Shown here piece by piece: positions 1 through 11,870 of a stretch of DNA of 64,000 nt; position 1 is the stretch's first letter; every line of letters starts with the position of its first letter. The stretch is from Cymbidium sinense. Taxonomy: Eukaryota; Streptophyta; Magnoliopsida; Asparagales; Orchidaceae. The stretch spans positions 10,829,179 to 10,893,178 of the forward strand of contig CM038228.1 in NCBI GenBank assembly GCA_021442155.1. Direction: 5' to 3'. The notes below the pieces were generated by a model, which was given only the letters and a program-made list of their open reading frames with translations, did no database searches and was not told the DNA's origin. A program made the position numbers and the translations under genes.

Positions 1-1800
1 AATCAAAAGTAAATTTTTCCATAGCACACATGAAATCTTGCCATTCAATATATTCAAATTTATTGAATGAAGGTTTCATTACGAAACAAAATTAATAATA
101 AACTTTGAAAAAGCACATATGAAACCTCTCCATTCAATATACCACATTTATTGAATGGCGGTTTCATTTTCAATCATAATCAAAAATAATTTTTTCCAAA
201 AGCACACATGAAATCTTGCCATTCAATATATTTAAATTTATTGAATGGAGGTTTCATTTCAAAAAAACAAAATCAAGAATGAAGTTTCAAAAATCACATA
301 TGAAATCTTCCCATTTAATATACTAAAATCTATTGAAAGGAGGTTTCATTCCCAAAACAAAATCAACATAATTTCTTTTTAAAAGCACATATGAACATCT
401 CCATTCAATATACCCAAATTTATTGAATGAAGATTTCATTCACAACAAAAATAACATCATTTGAAATCCCACTTAAACATATCCCATATATGATTAAGTT
501 GGAATTCCATCTTCCAAAAAAAAGTAATAGTCACACCCAAGGCAAATTTTCACATTTATAAAGAAAAATTAGATTGACTTCCACTTCTACATACCCAAAT
601 GTGTTGAATGGAAGTCTTCTTCTCAAAAAATCAAGACTTAAAAATTATACTTTCAAAATTCAAAACACATTTGGAACTTCATTTATCATACTCAAATTTG
701 CTAAGTGAAGTGTCCAAATTCAAACCAAAAAATTTTCAAACACATTTGGAACTTCATTTAGCATACTCAAATTTGCTAAGTGAGTTTCAAATCCCAAAAG
801 TTTTCAAACACATTTGGAACTTCATTTAGCATACTCAAGTTTGCTAAGTGAAGTTTCCAAATTCAGAACCAAGAAATATTCAAAACACATTTGGACTTCA
901 TTTAGCATACTCAAATTTGCTAAGTGAAGCCTCCAAATTCAAAATAAAAAATTTTCAAACACTTTTGGAAGTTCACTCTTTAGCATACCAAATTTTCCAA
1001 AAGAAGTTTCCATTTTCAAAACAAAAATAAAACATAAAATTTCAAACACATCTTTTGGAATTTCATTTAGCATACTCAAATTTGCTAAGTGAAATTTCCC
1101 TTTCACAAAATTAAGTGGAATTTCATCTTTAACATACCATATTTGCTGAAGTAAGGTCTCCAGTTTCAATCAAAAAGAAATCAAAACCAAATGAAACACA
1201 TTAAAATTCCCTTAGCATACTTAAATTTGCTAAGAATCCTACTTTTTCAAAAATCAAAATATCCAAAATAAATGAAACACTTTAGGATTTTCTTAGCATT
1301 CCCAAATTTGATAAGAATCCTATTTTAAAAAATATTTCAAAAACAAAACACATTTGGGTTCTTCATTTAGCATATGCAAATTTGCTAAATGGGAATTTCT
1401 TTAAAATCAACAAGAAATCACAAGACAAAACAAACCAACCAAAGGAACAATTGTTTCAAACACCTCACTTAGCATACCCAAATTTGCCAAGTGAGTGAAT
1501 TTCAAAATTTCAAATCAAAAATAAAACTAATTGACCCTTACTTTAACATACCCAAATTTGTTAAAGGAAATGGTCCTCAAATCAAAATTTGATTTCAAAC
1601 ATGAACCTATGGAAGTATCCATTTAAAAATATTTAAATCCGCTTCTCAACATACCTAAATTTATTGAAGTTGGATTGATATTCAAAATTTTCTCTTTCCA
1701 ATCAAAATTGAAAATCCTCTCTAAATCCATTTGAACCCTACTTAACACTTCCAAGATGTTGGATGTGGGTTCAAATTTTAAATTCAAATTCAAATTCAAA
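1..1800 (+). repeat. Array of about 20 stem-loop repeat units (retroelement leader)
   Basis: Degenerate tandem array with a period of about 88-90 bp in 1-470 and about 70-76 bp in 660-1500. Each unit is an imperfect inverted repeat around a loop close to TACCCAAATT. In the first sub-type the inner arms are CCATTCAATA and TATTGAATGG (for example 130-158), with outer arms TGAAACC and GGTTTCA. In the second the left arm is TTTGGAACTTCATTTAGCA and the right arm TGCTAAGTGAAG followed by TTCCAAA (for example 668-717, 740-788, 885-935). Arm sequences differ between units but mostly stay complementary. The same unit occurs twice at 21190-21330, just upstream of gag of a sister element, so the array belongs to the retroelement 5' leader. 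No protein is supported here; the short open frames follow from the repeat. Confidence 0.85.
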
Positions 1801-2155
1801 AATCAACAAAAATCTGATGCAAGTTTATTTTCAATATTGACTCCGTTCGATTGATAGTCTGGTTTGATATAGTTCTTTTTGATTTGATAGACTTCCGAGT
1901 TTGTGTTCACTTTCCCTATGGCATGGACTTGGCCTTGGATCGGGCCAATCTCCCCAGTGATCATACCCACCTTATCCATTTTTTGGCGGGGATTGAGGGA
2001 AGATCACAGTGAGGGCACTCCCTCCCCTCTATCTGGTAGTGGTGGCTAGTCATCGGATCAATCTACCTTGGGATTCTGACATCTCCTCATTGAAGAGGAA
2101 AGCAATGGCAGTCCCACCAGTTTAAAAAAAGATAGTGACAACGCCTGCGTGACAC
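1801..2155 (+). other. Leader between hairpin array and gag of element A
   Basis: Non-repetitive stretch linking the hairpin array to the gag region. It is less AT-rich than the array. The same order, array then gag, is seen in element B at 21190-21600. I see no clear primer binding site or splice signal in it. Confidence 0.4.
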
Positions 2156-3560
2156 ATGGTTTCTTGTGCTGCCCCAGTAAGGGCTAGCACCCACTCTTTG
2201 GCACCCTCTAAGGGAAAGGCTCCTCTGATTCCACATATTGCCTCCCCAGACTTTGAGGTTGGGTTTAGTTCTCACTCTGCTCGTCCTACCAGGACACAAA
2301 GGAGAAATAAAAATCACATGATGAAGTGGTATCATACTAGGATTGTCAGGGAGATGGAGGCCGCTACATGGTCAGTAGTAGAGGAGGAACCTACTTTGAT
2401 CACCCCGCTAGTTACAGTGAATCAGTTTCATCCTCTCTCTGGGTCAGACAGAGAGGATGCTAGGAGGATCCGCACTTCACCTCCACCGGTGGTTTAACAC
2501 CAGCCCTCAGTTATCAGGATCAAGAGGTTGTATGTCAACCTTCGATCAGTCTTATGCCATGTTGGCGAGCTTATGGACGTTCAAAGTTTGGAGCTCAATT
2601 TGATTTGAGATCCATCATCCCCCGCAGTGTGGGGAAACATCTGCGATAAGAGAGGGCCAGAGAGGCCCATACATATGTTCATATCACCAGTAGGGAGAGG
2701 CAAATGTTCAGTTTCTTGTTGGCAGCTTCACTCGCCGATTTTCCGGCCGCGTACTACTGCGACCATACAGATAACATCCTACTTATTGGGACCAGTCATC
2801 ACAGGAGGATAGCTTCATCTCATAAAGAGTTGGTGGTATCTCCACCACACCGCTCCACCCCTTGTCTGCCATCACCAGTTCAAGTCACAGCATCTCTAGT
2901 TCCACAGAAGGCCATGAAGGCCATATCCGGGGAGAAGCGTACCCCATTGGTGATCCAACTACGGTCGAGGATCTACTCCCATCTGCCTCGTGGTGGAGCT
3001 CTCACCTCGACCTTACGCCTAGTGGTGGTGCGGAAGGTGGCGAACTGAAGCATATGGTGGGTTCCTTCACCAACACCACCGGTACATCGATTTGAGATGG
3101 TTATTACATGAGAGAAGCGTCATAGCCTATTGCATGATAGTAGAGCCTCCTAGGAATGTCACACCTTTCAGAGTTAGTGATGGTCAAGAGTGTATATCTT
3201 CTAGTGAGTACAATCCTCATAGGATTAATTCTCTAGCAGGAGGAGGCTTTTCGATATGACATGATCGCATTAGTCATTAAAGTCATATGCCTATTCAGAT
3301 TGATCATTCTTTAGATGAGATAGTGGCTCATTATTTCATGGAAAAGAAAAAGATATTAGGATATGATTGGTCCGATGAAGAAAAGATTAGCTTTGATCTC
3401 AATGAAGATGATTTATTGGGAGACTCAGCTGGAGTCTGCATGGTTGATACACGGGGTTCTCTCCTTTCAGAGTAGCAGGCTATGGAAGGTGATGATGCTG
3501 AGCAAGATGACATAGCCCAGTCATATCAAGACCTCCTAGCATAATTAAAAGAAAAAGATG
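2156..3560 (+). pseudogene. Element A gag, N-terminal Pro/Ser-rich part (degenerate)
   Basis: Open frames of 113 residues (2156-2497) and 62 residues (3287-3475) are separated by stops and frame changes. The composition is Ser/Pro/Arg-rich without a known fold. The later part is acidic (FDLNEDDLLGDSAG). Identity comes from position and from matching DNA in element B: the histidine/proline-rich stretch near 2840-2900 resembles 22360-22450, and the acidic stretch resembles 22740-22950. In Ty3/gypsy elements this is the poorly conserved region before the gag domain. No start codon can be chosen with confidence because the frame is broken upstream and downstream. Confidence 0.55.
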
Positions 3561-3819
3561 AAAAGATAGATATGATGGAAAAGCATCATGAGGACTTGTT
3601 AGCGATAGTCTCAGTACTTCAGAAACAAGCACTAGCAATTCATCCTACTACAGTTGAGATCATCAGAGTTAGTGCATGTCTTGGAACCAACCAAGACTTT
3701 ACCTCCCGTTGAGCAAGGTAGCACTAGCATGTATAAGAAGGTAGTGGAAGTACCTCCATATAAGAAAAAGACATAAAATCTATGGTTGAGCAGCAAGTGA
3801 AAGAAGCATTGGCTCAAGC

Positions 3820-4400
3820 TTGAGGGAGATCATCGGTTCGAAAGGGTAGACCCTACCTGGAGGAATTTGATACCATCCAGTACCCCAAAGGTTTCTTGTA
3901 ACCATATTTCAAAAGCTTTGATGGCAGTGGAAACCCGAGGCAGCATGTTGCACATTTCAAGGCTAGTTATTGCAACATCGGAGGTAGCGATGCTTTACTT
4001 TTCTATCTCTTTATCAGCAGCTTAATAGGGTTAGCATTTGATTGGTACGCTGAACTGACCAATAGTTTAGTGAAGACTTTTGTTGAGTTAGAGCAACTCT
4101 TCATCAATAGATTTGCTGGAGCTCAGCAAAGGATGACTGTTGGCGATCTTTTGTGGCCCAACAGAATCCTATTGAGTCCCTCATTGATTACATTCTCAGG
4201 TGGTGTAAGAGTATGAAATCACACCCTGGTCAGAACATCATGAGATTCTACTTAAGAATATCCATGGCCTAGTCGCCTTCATGCTCAAGGGTTTCACCAT
4301 CAAAACCTTTGAGAAATTAATCAATAAGGAGGCTAGCTTACAAGGAGAAGCTAAATAGTCACCTTTCTCTGACCAATCAACTAAGCAAAAGTCATAGAAA
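3820..4400 (+). pseudogene. gag: Element A gag domain (retrotransposon gag, broken)
   Basis: The translated DNA contains YLEEFDTIQYPKGF, then YFKSFDGSGNPRQHVAHF, DALLFYLF, FDWYAEL and FVELEQLFINRFAGAQQ, in the order typical of the plant Ty3/gypsy gag domain, which forms the virus-like particle that packages element RNA. A stop follows YPKGFL, and shifts occur after the AGAQQRMTVGDL stretch, so no full product can be made. The following DNA (4260-4350) still encodes the NIHGL..FMLKGFTIKTFEKLINKEAS region that closes the domain. Closest relatives in this window are 23310-23880 (+) and 44560-44990 (-). Confidence 0.8.
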
Positions 4401-4639
4401 GATTTTAATAAGAAGCATAGGGTAGCTATAGTAGTAGATAAGGGAAAACAGCTTGCTAGAGATCAGTCTGAGAGTCCATGACCTCAGCAACCTCCACCTC
4501 CTCTACCACCATCAAGGTAGCCCTTCCACCTCACGCCTCCATGGCCCGACCTCGCCTCACCATACCATGTGGCTGACACACACACCGGGTAGCAATGGTC
4601 CACTACTCTTTTAGATAAGCAACAAACCTTATTTTTTTA

Positions 4640-4839
4640 AGAGGAGGTCGAAGATCTTTAAGAATCTCTTAAGAATGGGAGGAAGTAGGCAAAGCCATGA
4701 TCTAACTTTTCTCCTACCACCTTATGCTTGGTCATGTTTTGGAGGATTGCTTCACATTTAAGGATTGGCTTGAACATAGCTTCAACAGATTGGGTGCTAT
4801 CCCAAAGGAATACCTGTATGGAACAACCTTAGTTCCATT
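4640..4839 (+). pseudogene. Element A post-gag zinc-knuckle-like segment, cut by gap
   Basis: The frame at 4724-4836 reads MLGHVLEDCFTFKDWLEH followed by IPKEYLYG. Related elements in this window carry the same motif between gag and protease (C at 44304-44495; B near 24230). The His and Cys pattern resembles a degenerate nucleic-acid-binding knuckle; that role is inferred. The segment stops at a run of N, so the protease and polymerase of element A are not visible here. Confidence 0.6.
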
Positions 4840-4939
4840 NNNNNNNNNNNNNNNNNNNNNNNNNNNNNNNNNNNNNNNNNNNNNNNNNNNNNNNNNNNNN
4901 NNNNNNNNNNNNNNNNNNNNNNNNNNNNNNNNNNNNNNN
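4840..4939. other. Assembly gap, 100 N
   Basis: Exactly 100 N. A round length of this kind normally marks a scaffold join of unknown size. It falls between gag of element A and the interior of an LTR-like segment, so protease, RT, integrase, the 3' non-coding region and the start of the LTR may be hidden or may never have been contiguous. Confidence 0.99.
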
Positions 4940-7900
4940 TTTGAATTCTAATTAATCATATAAACTTCTAAAATTCATATCTCCACTTAGAAAAATTAGA
5001 AAAATATGAGATAAATTGCCGAAAGATAATTCAACCTTGAATATTCTAAAATTGATTTCAATGGATTTTGAAATGTATCTTTCTATGATTTCAAGTTTCT
5101 TTAGGAATATTATTTCATTAATTATCCTTTAATTAAGCCATTAATTAATTTCAAATTTCTTGAGTATATTTTGGGGATGACTTCCTCCCTAATTTTCTAG
5201 GATTTATTGGTGGCTTTATTGGAGAAATTACTAATTCATTCCCTAATCACTCCCCTTAAGCCTAATTAATTAGTTTAGTGAATTAATCCTTTTTTTTTAA
5301 GTTGATTAAGTTACATAGTGAATAGAAGGTTTAGGAAATAATTTTGGGGAATTTCCCCTAAGCTATTCCTTAAACCCCCTTTCCCTTCCTCAATCCTCAC
5401 TTAATTAAGGGTAATTCATTAATTACTCCCTTAATTAATTTCATAAATTTCTAAAACATTCCAGAACTCAACTAATTTGTTTTGGGTAGGTGCTTAGGTG
5501 TTCAATAACCTAAGTAGCTTAAGGAAATCCAAATCCAATTGACATGTGTGAGAGGGATTAGGAAAGTACTTAAATTAACCCCTTAGTTTAATTAATCCTT
5601 AATCATGAGCCAAATTGCATTAGGCCATTTCTTTCCAAGGTGCATTGTTGATTTAAATTCCTTTTGTGATTTTATGTCATCTCATTGGCTCATAATTATT
5701 GGATTAACTATGCTAAGGTGGTGTAAGTAAGGGATAATTAATACACTTAATCACACCTTAACCTAACTAAAGCATAAAATTGATTTAATCATCTAAAAAT
5801 TGAACAAAGATAATGAACACATGTGGGAATGGGTTAAGAACAGCAACTTACCTCACATTTCTCAAATTGAAATCAAACATAAACATAAAACAAAAAAATG
5901 AAACAAAAATCACATGAAGACAAACTTTGATTTATTTTAAGCATGCCTATCTCATAAGATTGTCTTTATGAATTAATTAGGGTGAATGTATTTACATGCT
6001 TTCATCACTTTAATTTTTTTCCCAACATGCTAAATATGTGTGTCATATGATTTCATACATTCATGCTTTTCAAAAATCAAATTCAAAATAAAATATTTTC
6101 TTTATGTCAAATTGCATGTTTTGGCTAAAGTAGAAATATGAATGGCTATTATCACTACTAAATCCAAATTAATTTCGAAAATATATGAATCAATTATCAA
6201 AACTAAAAGTGTGCTACTTAAATTTTACTTATAAGCTTGCATGTGATGGAAATATAAAAAAGTGTCTAGCGTAGTTTTTCCTTTCCTTCATATTTAGCAT
6301 AGTTTTGAATAAAAATTTGGTAAAGTGTATAACTCATTTGAAAAGAGCACACCACTTGTTTGAATCCATTCTTATTCATCTCTATGATATCAAATTAGGA
6401 AGGACATCCACACTTACATATATTAAACAAATAAACCAAACAAATAAAAAAATGAACTTTGCATCTTTCCTTTTCCATTTACTTCTTTCTACATATGCTT
6501 GTATTTAAGGAAAGTGGTATATTAGTCTGGACAACCTCGGGGTTGCAAGACTTTAAGTAGCCCCAAGTAGGTCTTGTACCTTACACCCCTGGTGCAAACA
6601 ATGGCATCATACTGTTATGCCTTTCATACATTCATGTGTGTATGTGAAAAATTAGAAAAGAAATCCATTTTCTACTTAATGAAAATCATGCATCAAAAAC
6701 ATCCAAATTTTCTTAAATAAGTTACTTAGCATGCATCATAAAGTGTGTTAAACATTCCCATTTGTATGTATAGATATGTTTAGGAATTATTCATATACAT
6801 GTTATACATGTTGGGAAAGAAATGAAGTGATGAGAGTTTTGTGATTTCATTTCACTTTATTTAATCTTAAAATGCCTTTCTTTTTGAATAGGTTTGTTTA
6901 GAGTTTATCTAAACTTAGGATTAATTAAAATACATAATAAAACATTCACTAAATAAAACCAAAGCTTGAATCTACTTTAGAAAATACTTAAGGTAAGGAA
7001 GGAAAGAGAAGTTCTCTTCTCTTTCCCTTTCTTTATAACTTAGTAACTAATTGTAGGATTCGCTTGAACCTAATCAAAATATAAAATAAAATCAACCCAA
7101 AATATCTAAACAACTTAAATGAAACCCCTCTAAGTTGAACATCCTTCATACTTAGAAAACTCTAACTTAAAGCCATAGCTAAGCATACCACACAAACCTC
7201 TTTGGCACACACATTAGGCTAAGTCACCACTTCTAGCTTTAGGTTAGGGCAGTGCATGGTTTGATGTTTTCTTTTATTTTTTAATATATGGTTTAGTCTG
7301 AATGTTAGGATGTATGCTCATAGAATGAATGGTAGGATGGTTTAGTCTAACCATTGTCTTCTACAGAGGATTGTGCTTAAGAGGCGCTATCATAAATAAA
7401 AATATAAATGCTTTTGCTATGCAGGTGCTTATACCCCTGAGCATAATCCATTAGGCCAGGTGGACTTGAGTACCCATGTGTGGGGTGCTAAGTCCAATAT
7501 ACATGCTTGGGATTTGTGTGGTTTGTTTTAGCTAATCTCTATTTTGCAGGTGTTAGTTAGATTTCCATTCTTTTCTTTTCATATAATTTTTGCAATTAGG
7601 ATTTTGGAATGATTGTTATGGGGATTAGGATGAGCATTGGTCATAAGATTACATCTTATGTACCATGTGAAGCCTTTGGAGCATCCATCTTCCAACCATC
7701 CAAAAGAAAGAATCAAAGAAAAAGAAGAAAAGAAGAAGAAAGAAGGAAAGAAGAATAAAGAAAGAAAGCTTGAAGAACCCCATAACAATGAATTCCTTGC
7801 TTAATTGTCTTTAATTCATTTGTAATTTGGGTTGTATAAGGGTGAGCTCAACTACCCAATTTATTTTGGTTTTTGTGGTACTCCCAATGGCCTCTTATTA

Positions 7901-9195
7901 TTTTATGATTAGCTTTATAAATTGATTGATGATTTGTTTAGCTTGTGCATTAAGTAGCAAGTTTCTTTTAGTTTCTTGCTTTATGTATGGCTGGATGATT
8001 AGGCTCTTAGGATAAAAATAAATCTCCTACCAAATTTAACAATTCAAAACTAAAAATAAAGAACTCATAACCTCACCTAAAGCTTAGGCTAAAAACTAAG
8101 ATAAAAGAATTAGCAACCCATTAGCTGGATGAGTACTTCTTTTATAACATCATGCACAAATGCATATTATTTTCACTCTTGATTGAGGGCTTCCACCTTT
8201 GCCAGAGAAACTTAGCTTGACTTAGAGAGCCATGATGGAAACACACCTCCTCCTTTCTCACTGATTTAGGCCAATAATCTCATTTTCATGCATTATGCAT
8301 GAATCATATCTTTAAAATAAAATGAATTGAATTGAATTTAGGAAATTTGAAGCATACCCTTACATGATCTAGTCTCTTTAGGGAGTGAGTTTAAGGACTT
8401 AGTCTTTTCTAAATAAATAATAGCCTGTTTGCATAGAGCATATGACTTGCCTACATGAATAGGAGGAGTTAGTTGGCGCCACCCAGGCGGTTGTAAGTCC
8501 AAACGGTGGTTTGTCCTCTCTATGGAGGCAAACCAAATACCCATTTTGCCTTAGATTTAGGTCATGTTTTGGCCCTCCCAAAGCTCCCTAGATTTAGGTT
8601 CTTAAGTGGCTTTTCCCTTTGTGGGCCATAAGCATAAATTCTCACCTCTTAGGCATTTCCATAATCTTGTATTATGGAATTGTAAGCCCCAACATTCTAA
8701 TGAAAATGCCACTCAAATGAACTAATTCAATTTCTAAAATATAAAGCCCAACCATAGGTAGTTTGGGGTGCTTACTAGGCTTCCTAGTATCCTAAGCATC
8801 CCCTTGTTCTCTCATTGGCTTTGATAAGAACTCCCTCCTCTTGATCGATCCCATTTGATTTTCCAAAAATAAACCAATCGATTGATAGTCCTACCTATTG
8901 AAATCTTTAGAGACAACGATCATTTACCTTAATCGAGAATTTTCCTAAGGAATCCCATTCTTTAGGATGTAATAACTTACGGGCTTGCCTGTAGGAACTT
9001 AACTAACCATTTAAAATAAACTGCTTTACTTTTCCATGTAAAAGGGGAAGAATCTCTACACTTTAGACCCAACATCCTTAGGAGTCCTTATTGAGGGATG
9101 ATTGGTCCATTAAAGGAGTGACTCCTATCTCTCGAGATAGTACACTATTCCTTGATGATCTCTCAATAAGTACACTGGATCTGCATGGCATCCCA
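4940..9195 (+). mobile_element. LTR-like segment of element A family, 5' end lost at gap
   Basis: AT-rich non-coding DNA without coding support. It matches, in the same orientation and order, the right part of the copy at 10350-17809, and in reverse the left part of the copy at 29165-35570. For example, TTCTAGGATTTATTGG near 5200 corresponds to the reverse of 32395-32420; the block GGCTCTTAGGATAAAA near 8000 corresponds to 16570; CATTTCCATAATCTTGT near 8655 corresponds to 17255 and 20220. The end ...GCATGGCATCCCA at 9185-9195 lines up with GCATGGTGTCCCCA at 17797-17809 and TGTGTGTCCA before 20788, a plausible LTR 3' terminus in CA. No protein was found on either strand. Confidence 0.6.
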
Positions 9196-9339
9196 AAAGA
9201 TGAATTTTTATATTCTTGCCTTTTCACCCCATAGATGGAAGGCGACCATATAAAATTTTTTCTAACCCACTATTTTTTTTTGCCTTTTTTGGGGTAACTA
9301 TGTAAAATGGATTGTGTTGGTTAGTTGTAATATTTCAGC
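9196..9339. other. Sequence beyond the LTR-like end, no feature
   Basis: Short AT-rich stretch. Weak similarity to 17810-17865 after the other LTR-like copy suggests a little shared flank, perhaps the start of a leader. Nothing else is recognised. Confidence 0.3.
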
Positions 9340-9510
9340 AATTAGATAAGTAGGTTAAACAAGCCGAGTTTGGGCTACTTGAGTTTGAGTTGAGTCAAGT
9401 TCAGTTGGGTTTTTCAACCCATATAATATTCGGGTTGGGTTCAGGTCATGAAAATTTGGGTTGGACCCGAACCCGATCCGTCAACCTGAATTGACACCCC
9501 TAGTTGGAGT
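9340..9510. mobile_element. hAT-like MITE end fragment
   Basis: The stretch is built from GGGTTGGGTTC, TTGGACCCGAACCCGA and ends TTGACACCCCTAG. A terminal motif of the form CTAGGGGTGTCAA followed by GGGTT/GACCC strings is common at the ends of plant hAT-type non-autonomous elements. Only one end is clear; I cannot identify the partner terminal repeat or a target duplication, so this may be a fragment. Confidence 0.45.
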
Positions 9511-9763
9511 TATTAATCTTTATCATTTATTATTATTATTATTTTTCTTTTGATCAGGTATGTATAAAAATATACATAATGATATATACATATTTGAGCT
9601 TCTTTCACTTTTGTTCTAACTAATATATATACATATACTTTGATGATTATGTTTAAGAATTTTTTTTTACAATAATTCAATTTAAGTATAATTAAAAATG
9701 GATTAAGTGTTTTCTAGAATTCTATCTCCTTCTCTTTGTATGTGTGTGTGTGTGTGTGTGTGT

Positions 9764-9824
<61 letters not shown>

Positions 9825-10003
9825 GATCTCAGTAATGTGGATATCTACTTTAAATAGTTTCTATATTATGAGCACTTTGACGAGATCTATTTTATGAGTA
9901 GGCAGTGCTTGAGTAACTTCGATAGTGGTCGAATTGATTTTGATCCAACTTGCATGATGTCGATTTGTAGGTTATTGTCATCATCATACTCACTTGATTC
10001 AAG
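9511..10003. other. Non-coding stretch including a compound microsatellite
   Basis: AT-rich sequence with (TTA)n near 9528-9542 and the compound repeat described separately. The last 150 bases may be the decayed upstream part of the gag fragment that follows. No other feature is recognised. Confidence 0.4.
9739..9823. repeat. Compound microsatellite (TG)n(TA)n(TG)n
   Basis: Three runs in a row: about 12 TG units, about 14 TA units and about 16 TG units. Alternating purine-pyrimidine runs of this kind are prone to length change and can adopt Z-form DNA. Confidence 0.95.
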
Positions 10004-10264
10004 ATGTGGACTATTTATAAATGTCAACACATCACTCAGTATATCGGGGGATTGAAGAAGTCAATTCAAGATAAGCTGGAGATGATAACAGTATGGTCAT
10101 TTTCCCAGGCCGTGAATTATGCCTACTTAACAGAAATGCAACTAAGCAGGGTGAATAAATCCATATATACTAAAAGAGGGGCTATAAAAACTCCTGCCAA
10201 CAACCCTTCTAAGGTAGTCAAGGTAATCGTGGCAAATCCACTTCCAACCCAAGCTCAACTTTAA
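10004..10264 (+). pseudogene. gag fragment of a different Ty3/gypsy family
   Basis: An 86-residue open frame. It contains YIGGLKKSIQDKLEM, then VWSFSQAVNYAYLTEMQL, followed by a basic tail with YTKRGA. The pattern of YIGGL..IQD.L, a Trp and then an Ala/Glu helix matches the C-terminal half of the gag domain in several plant gypsy families (established family knowledge), and differs from the gag of elements A-C here. The region before the Met is also partly readable in the same sense, so the Met is probably internal. No protease or RT of this family follows; it is a scrap sitting between two LTR-like copies. Confidence 0.55.
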
Positions 10265-10559
10265 CTAGTGGGAACGTAGATCATAAAATTGCAAACAAAC
10301 TTTCCTCTCCTCGCCAAAATATATATATCCTGGCGTGACCTCAAATGCTTTAGGTGTTTCTATTGACCTCACTTTTGGAGTGAGAATTCAATCGTCTCAT
10401 CATAGGTCTAGGAGATTTCTAGACACTAAGAGCTCGTTAATCATAGGGCACTTATAGTGGCTAAGTGAACACTTAAACTAAACCTAGAGACTTTAGGAGG
10501 GGTTGCCATAGGATTAGGCTAAGCCTTAGGACCCAAGGTGACTTACCCATCTTATGGCT

Positions 10560-11870
10560 TAACCAAGCTCATGCCTACCTCCTTAGCCAAAATCCAACCT
10601 TAAATCAATGTACCCAGTACCAATTTAATCTCAATTCATATTCCAATATCTAAACTCAATTCAACTCAAAACCAATTCATTTGACCCATTAGGTTCACTT
10701 GACCCAAAGTGGCCTAAAGGACCCATTTGAGCTTCAATCCAACCCAAATTGGAGTGAACTAACCTATCCAAACCCTTCTATGATGACTTTTTATCATCTT
10801 TGATTGATCAATTGCAATCAATTGGGTCAAACTAAGTCAATTTTGTCATTTGACCAAAGTAACCCAATTAACCAACATGAGCCAAATGAACCAAATCTTA
10901 CCCTAAGAAAAATCAATTGAAATCAATGATTCATACCAACCTAAAATCAATCCATGAACATGACTTGACCATCAATTGAGCCAAACCAAACCTAATTGGT
11001 TCTCTTGACCTAAGTTGACCCAATTTGACTTAAAGGGCCAAATTGAGTCAAATCAAAACCTAATCCAAATTGATTGCAAAACAAATTTATTTCAAATTGA
11101 TTATTGAACATGATCAAAGCCTTGATTGAACCCAATTGACCTATGTAGCCCAAATTTAACTAAAGGGTCAAATTGGTCTAAAGCATTCCTAAATCCAAAT
11201 TGATTGAAATCAAAGCCTACAATCATCTTCAATTGATCAATCAAATATGAACCAATGGCTAGCCAATTTGGCCAATTTAGCCAAATTGGTCAACTATTTG
11301 ACCTATATGAACTCAAATGGATCAAATCCAAATCCAAGCCAAATTAAACCAAATAATTGACCAAAAGCATTCCAAATAATTCATAAAATATGATTGAAAC
11401 ATAATCTAAGCATAAAATAATAAATTGAATCACATAAATCAACTTAACCAATTTTGGTCAAAGTTAGTCAAACCTTAGTCAAACTTGTGTCAAATTCAAA
11501 TTAATCCAAAATAAATAAAAGTAATCAATCAAAATTATCATAAATGATTAATCAAACATAATTGAAGTCTAATCCAAACCCAACATGACCATTTAGGCCA
11601 TGTGAACCCAATTAGATCCACTTTGGTCAAAGCGGGTCAAAATGGGCTTAAATCATTTTAGGATCAAATTAAACTAAATTAATTAAACTCATATGAATAA
11701 AATGATCAATTGGTTATAATTGAACCTTACACCCAAAGCCAATAAGTCAATTTGGGTTACTTAAACCCAATCCAACTTATTTGGGTCAACATGAGTTGAC
11801 ATAATTCAAAATCTAAGTCCAAATTAGATTTTTAAACAATGTAAGAGTTGAACTTCAACTTTTGTGGTTG
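10560..11870 (+). repeat. TTGACC/CCAATT-rich zone of the LTR-like segment
   Basis: Low-complexity DNA made of recurring TTGACC, TTGACT, CCAATTTG and AACCCAA words. At least six TTGACC/T words lie in 10680-11000 alone. Equivalent zones are 18960-19990 (+) and 33940-35000 (as GGTCAA). TTGAC(C/T) is the core bound by plant WRKY factors, but here the word is part of a simple-sequence texture, so a regulatory role is only a possibility. Confidence 0.6.

Noticed and set aside
1..1800. Possible CRISPR-like array
   Set aside because: Units are degenerate throughout, have no constant repeat with unique spacers, and the context is a plant retroelement.
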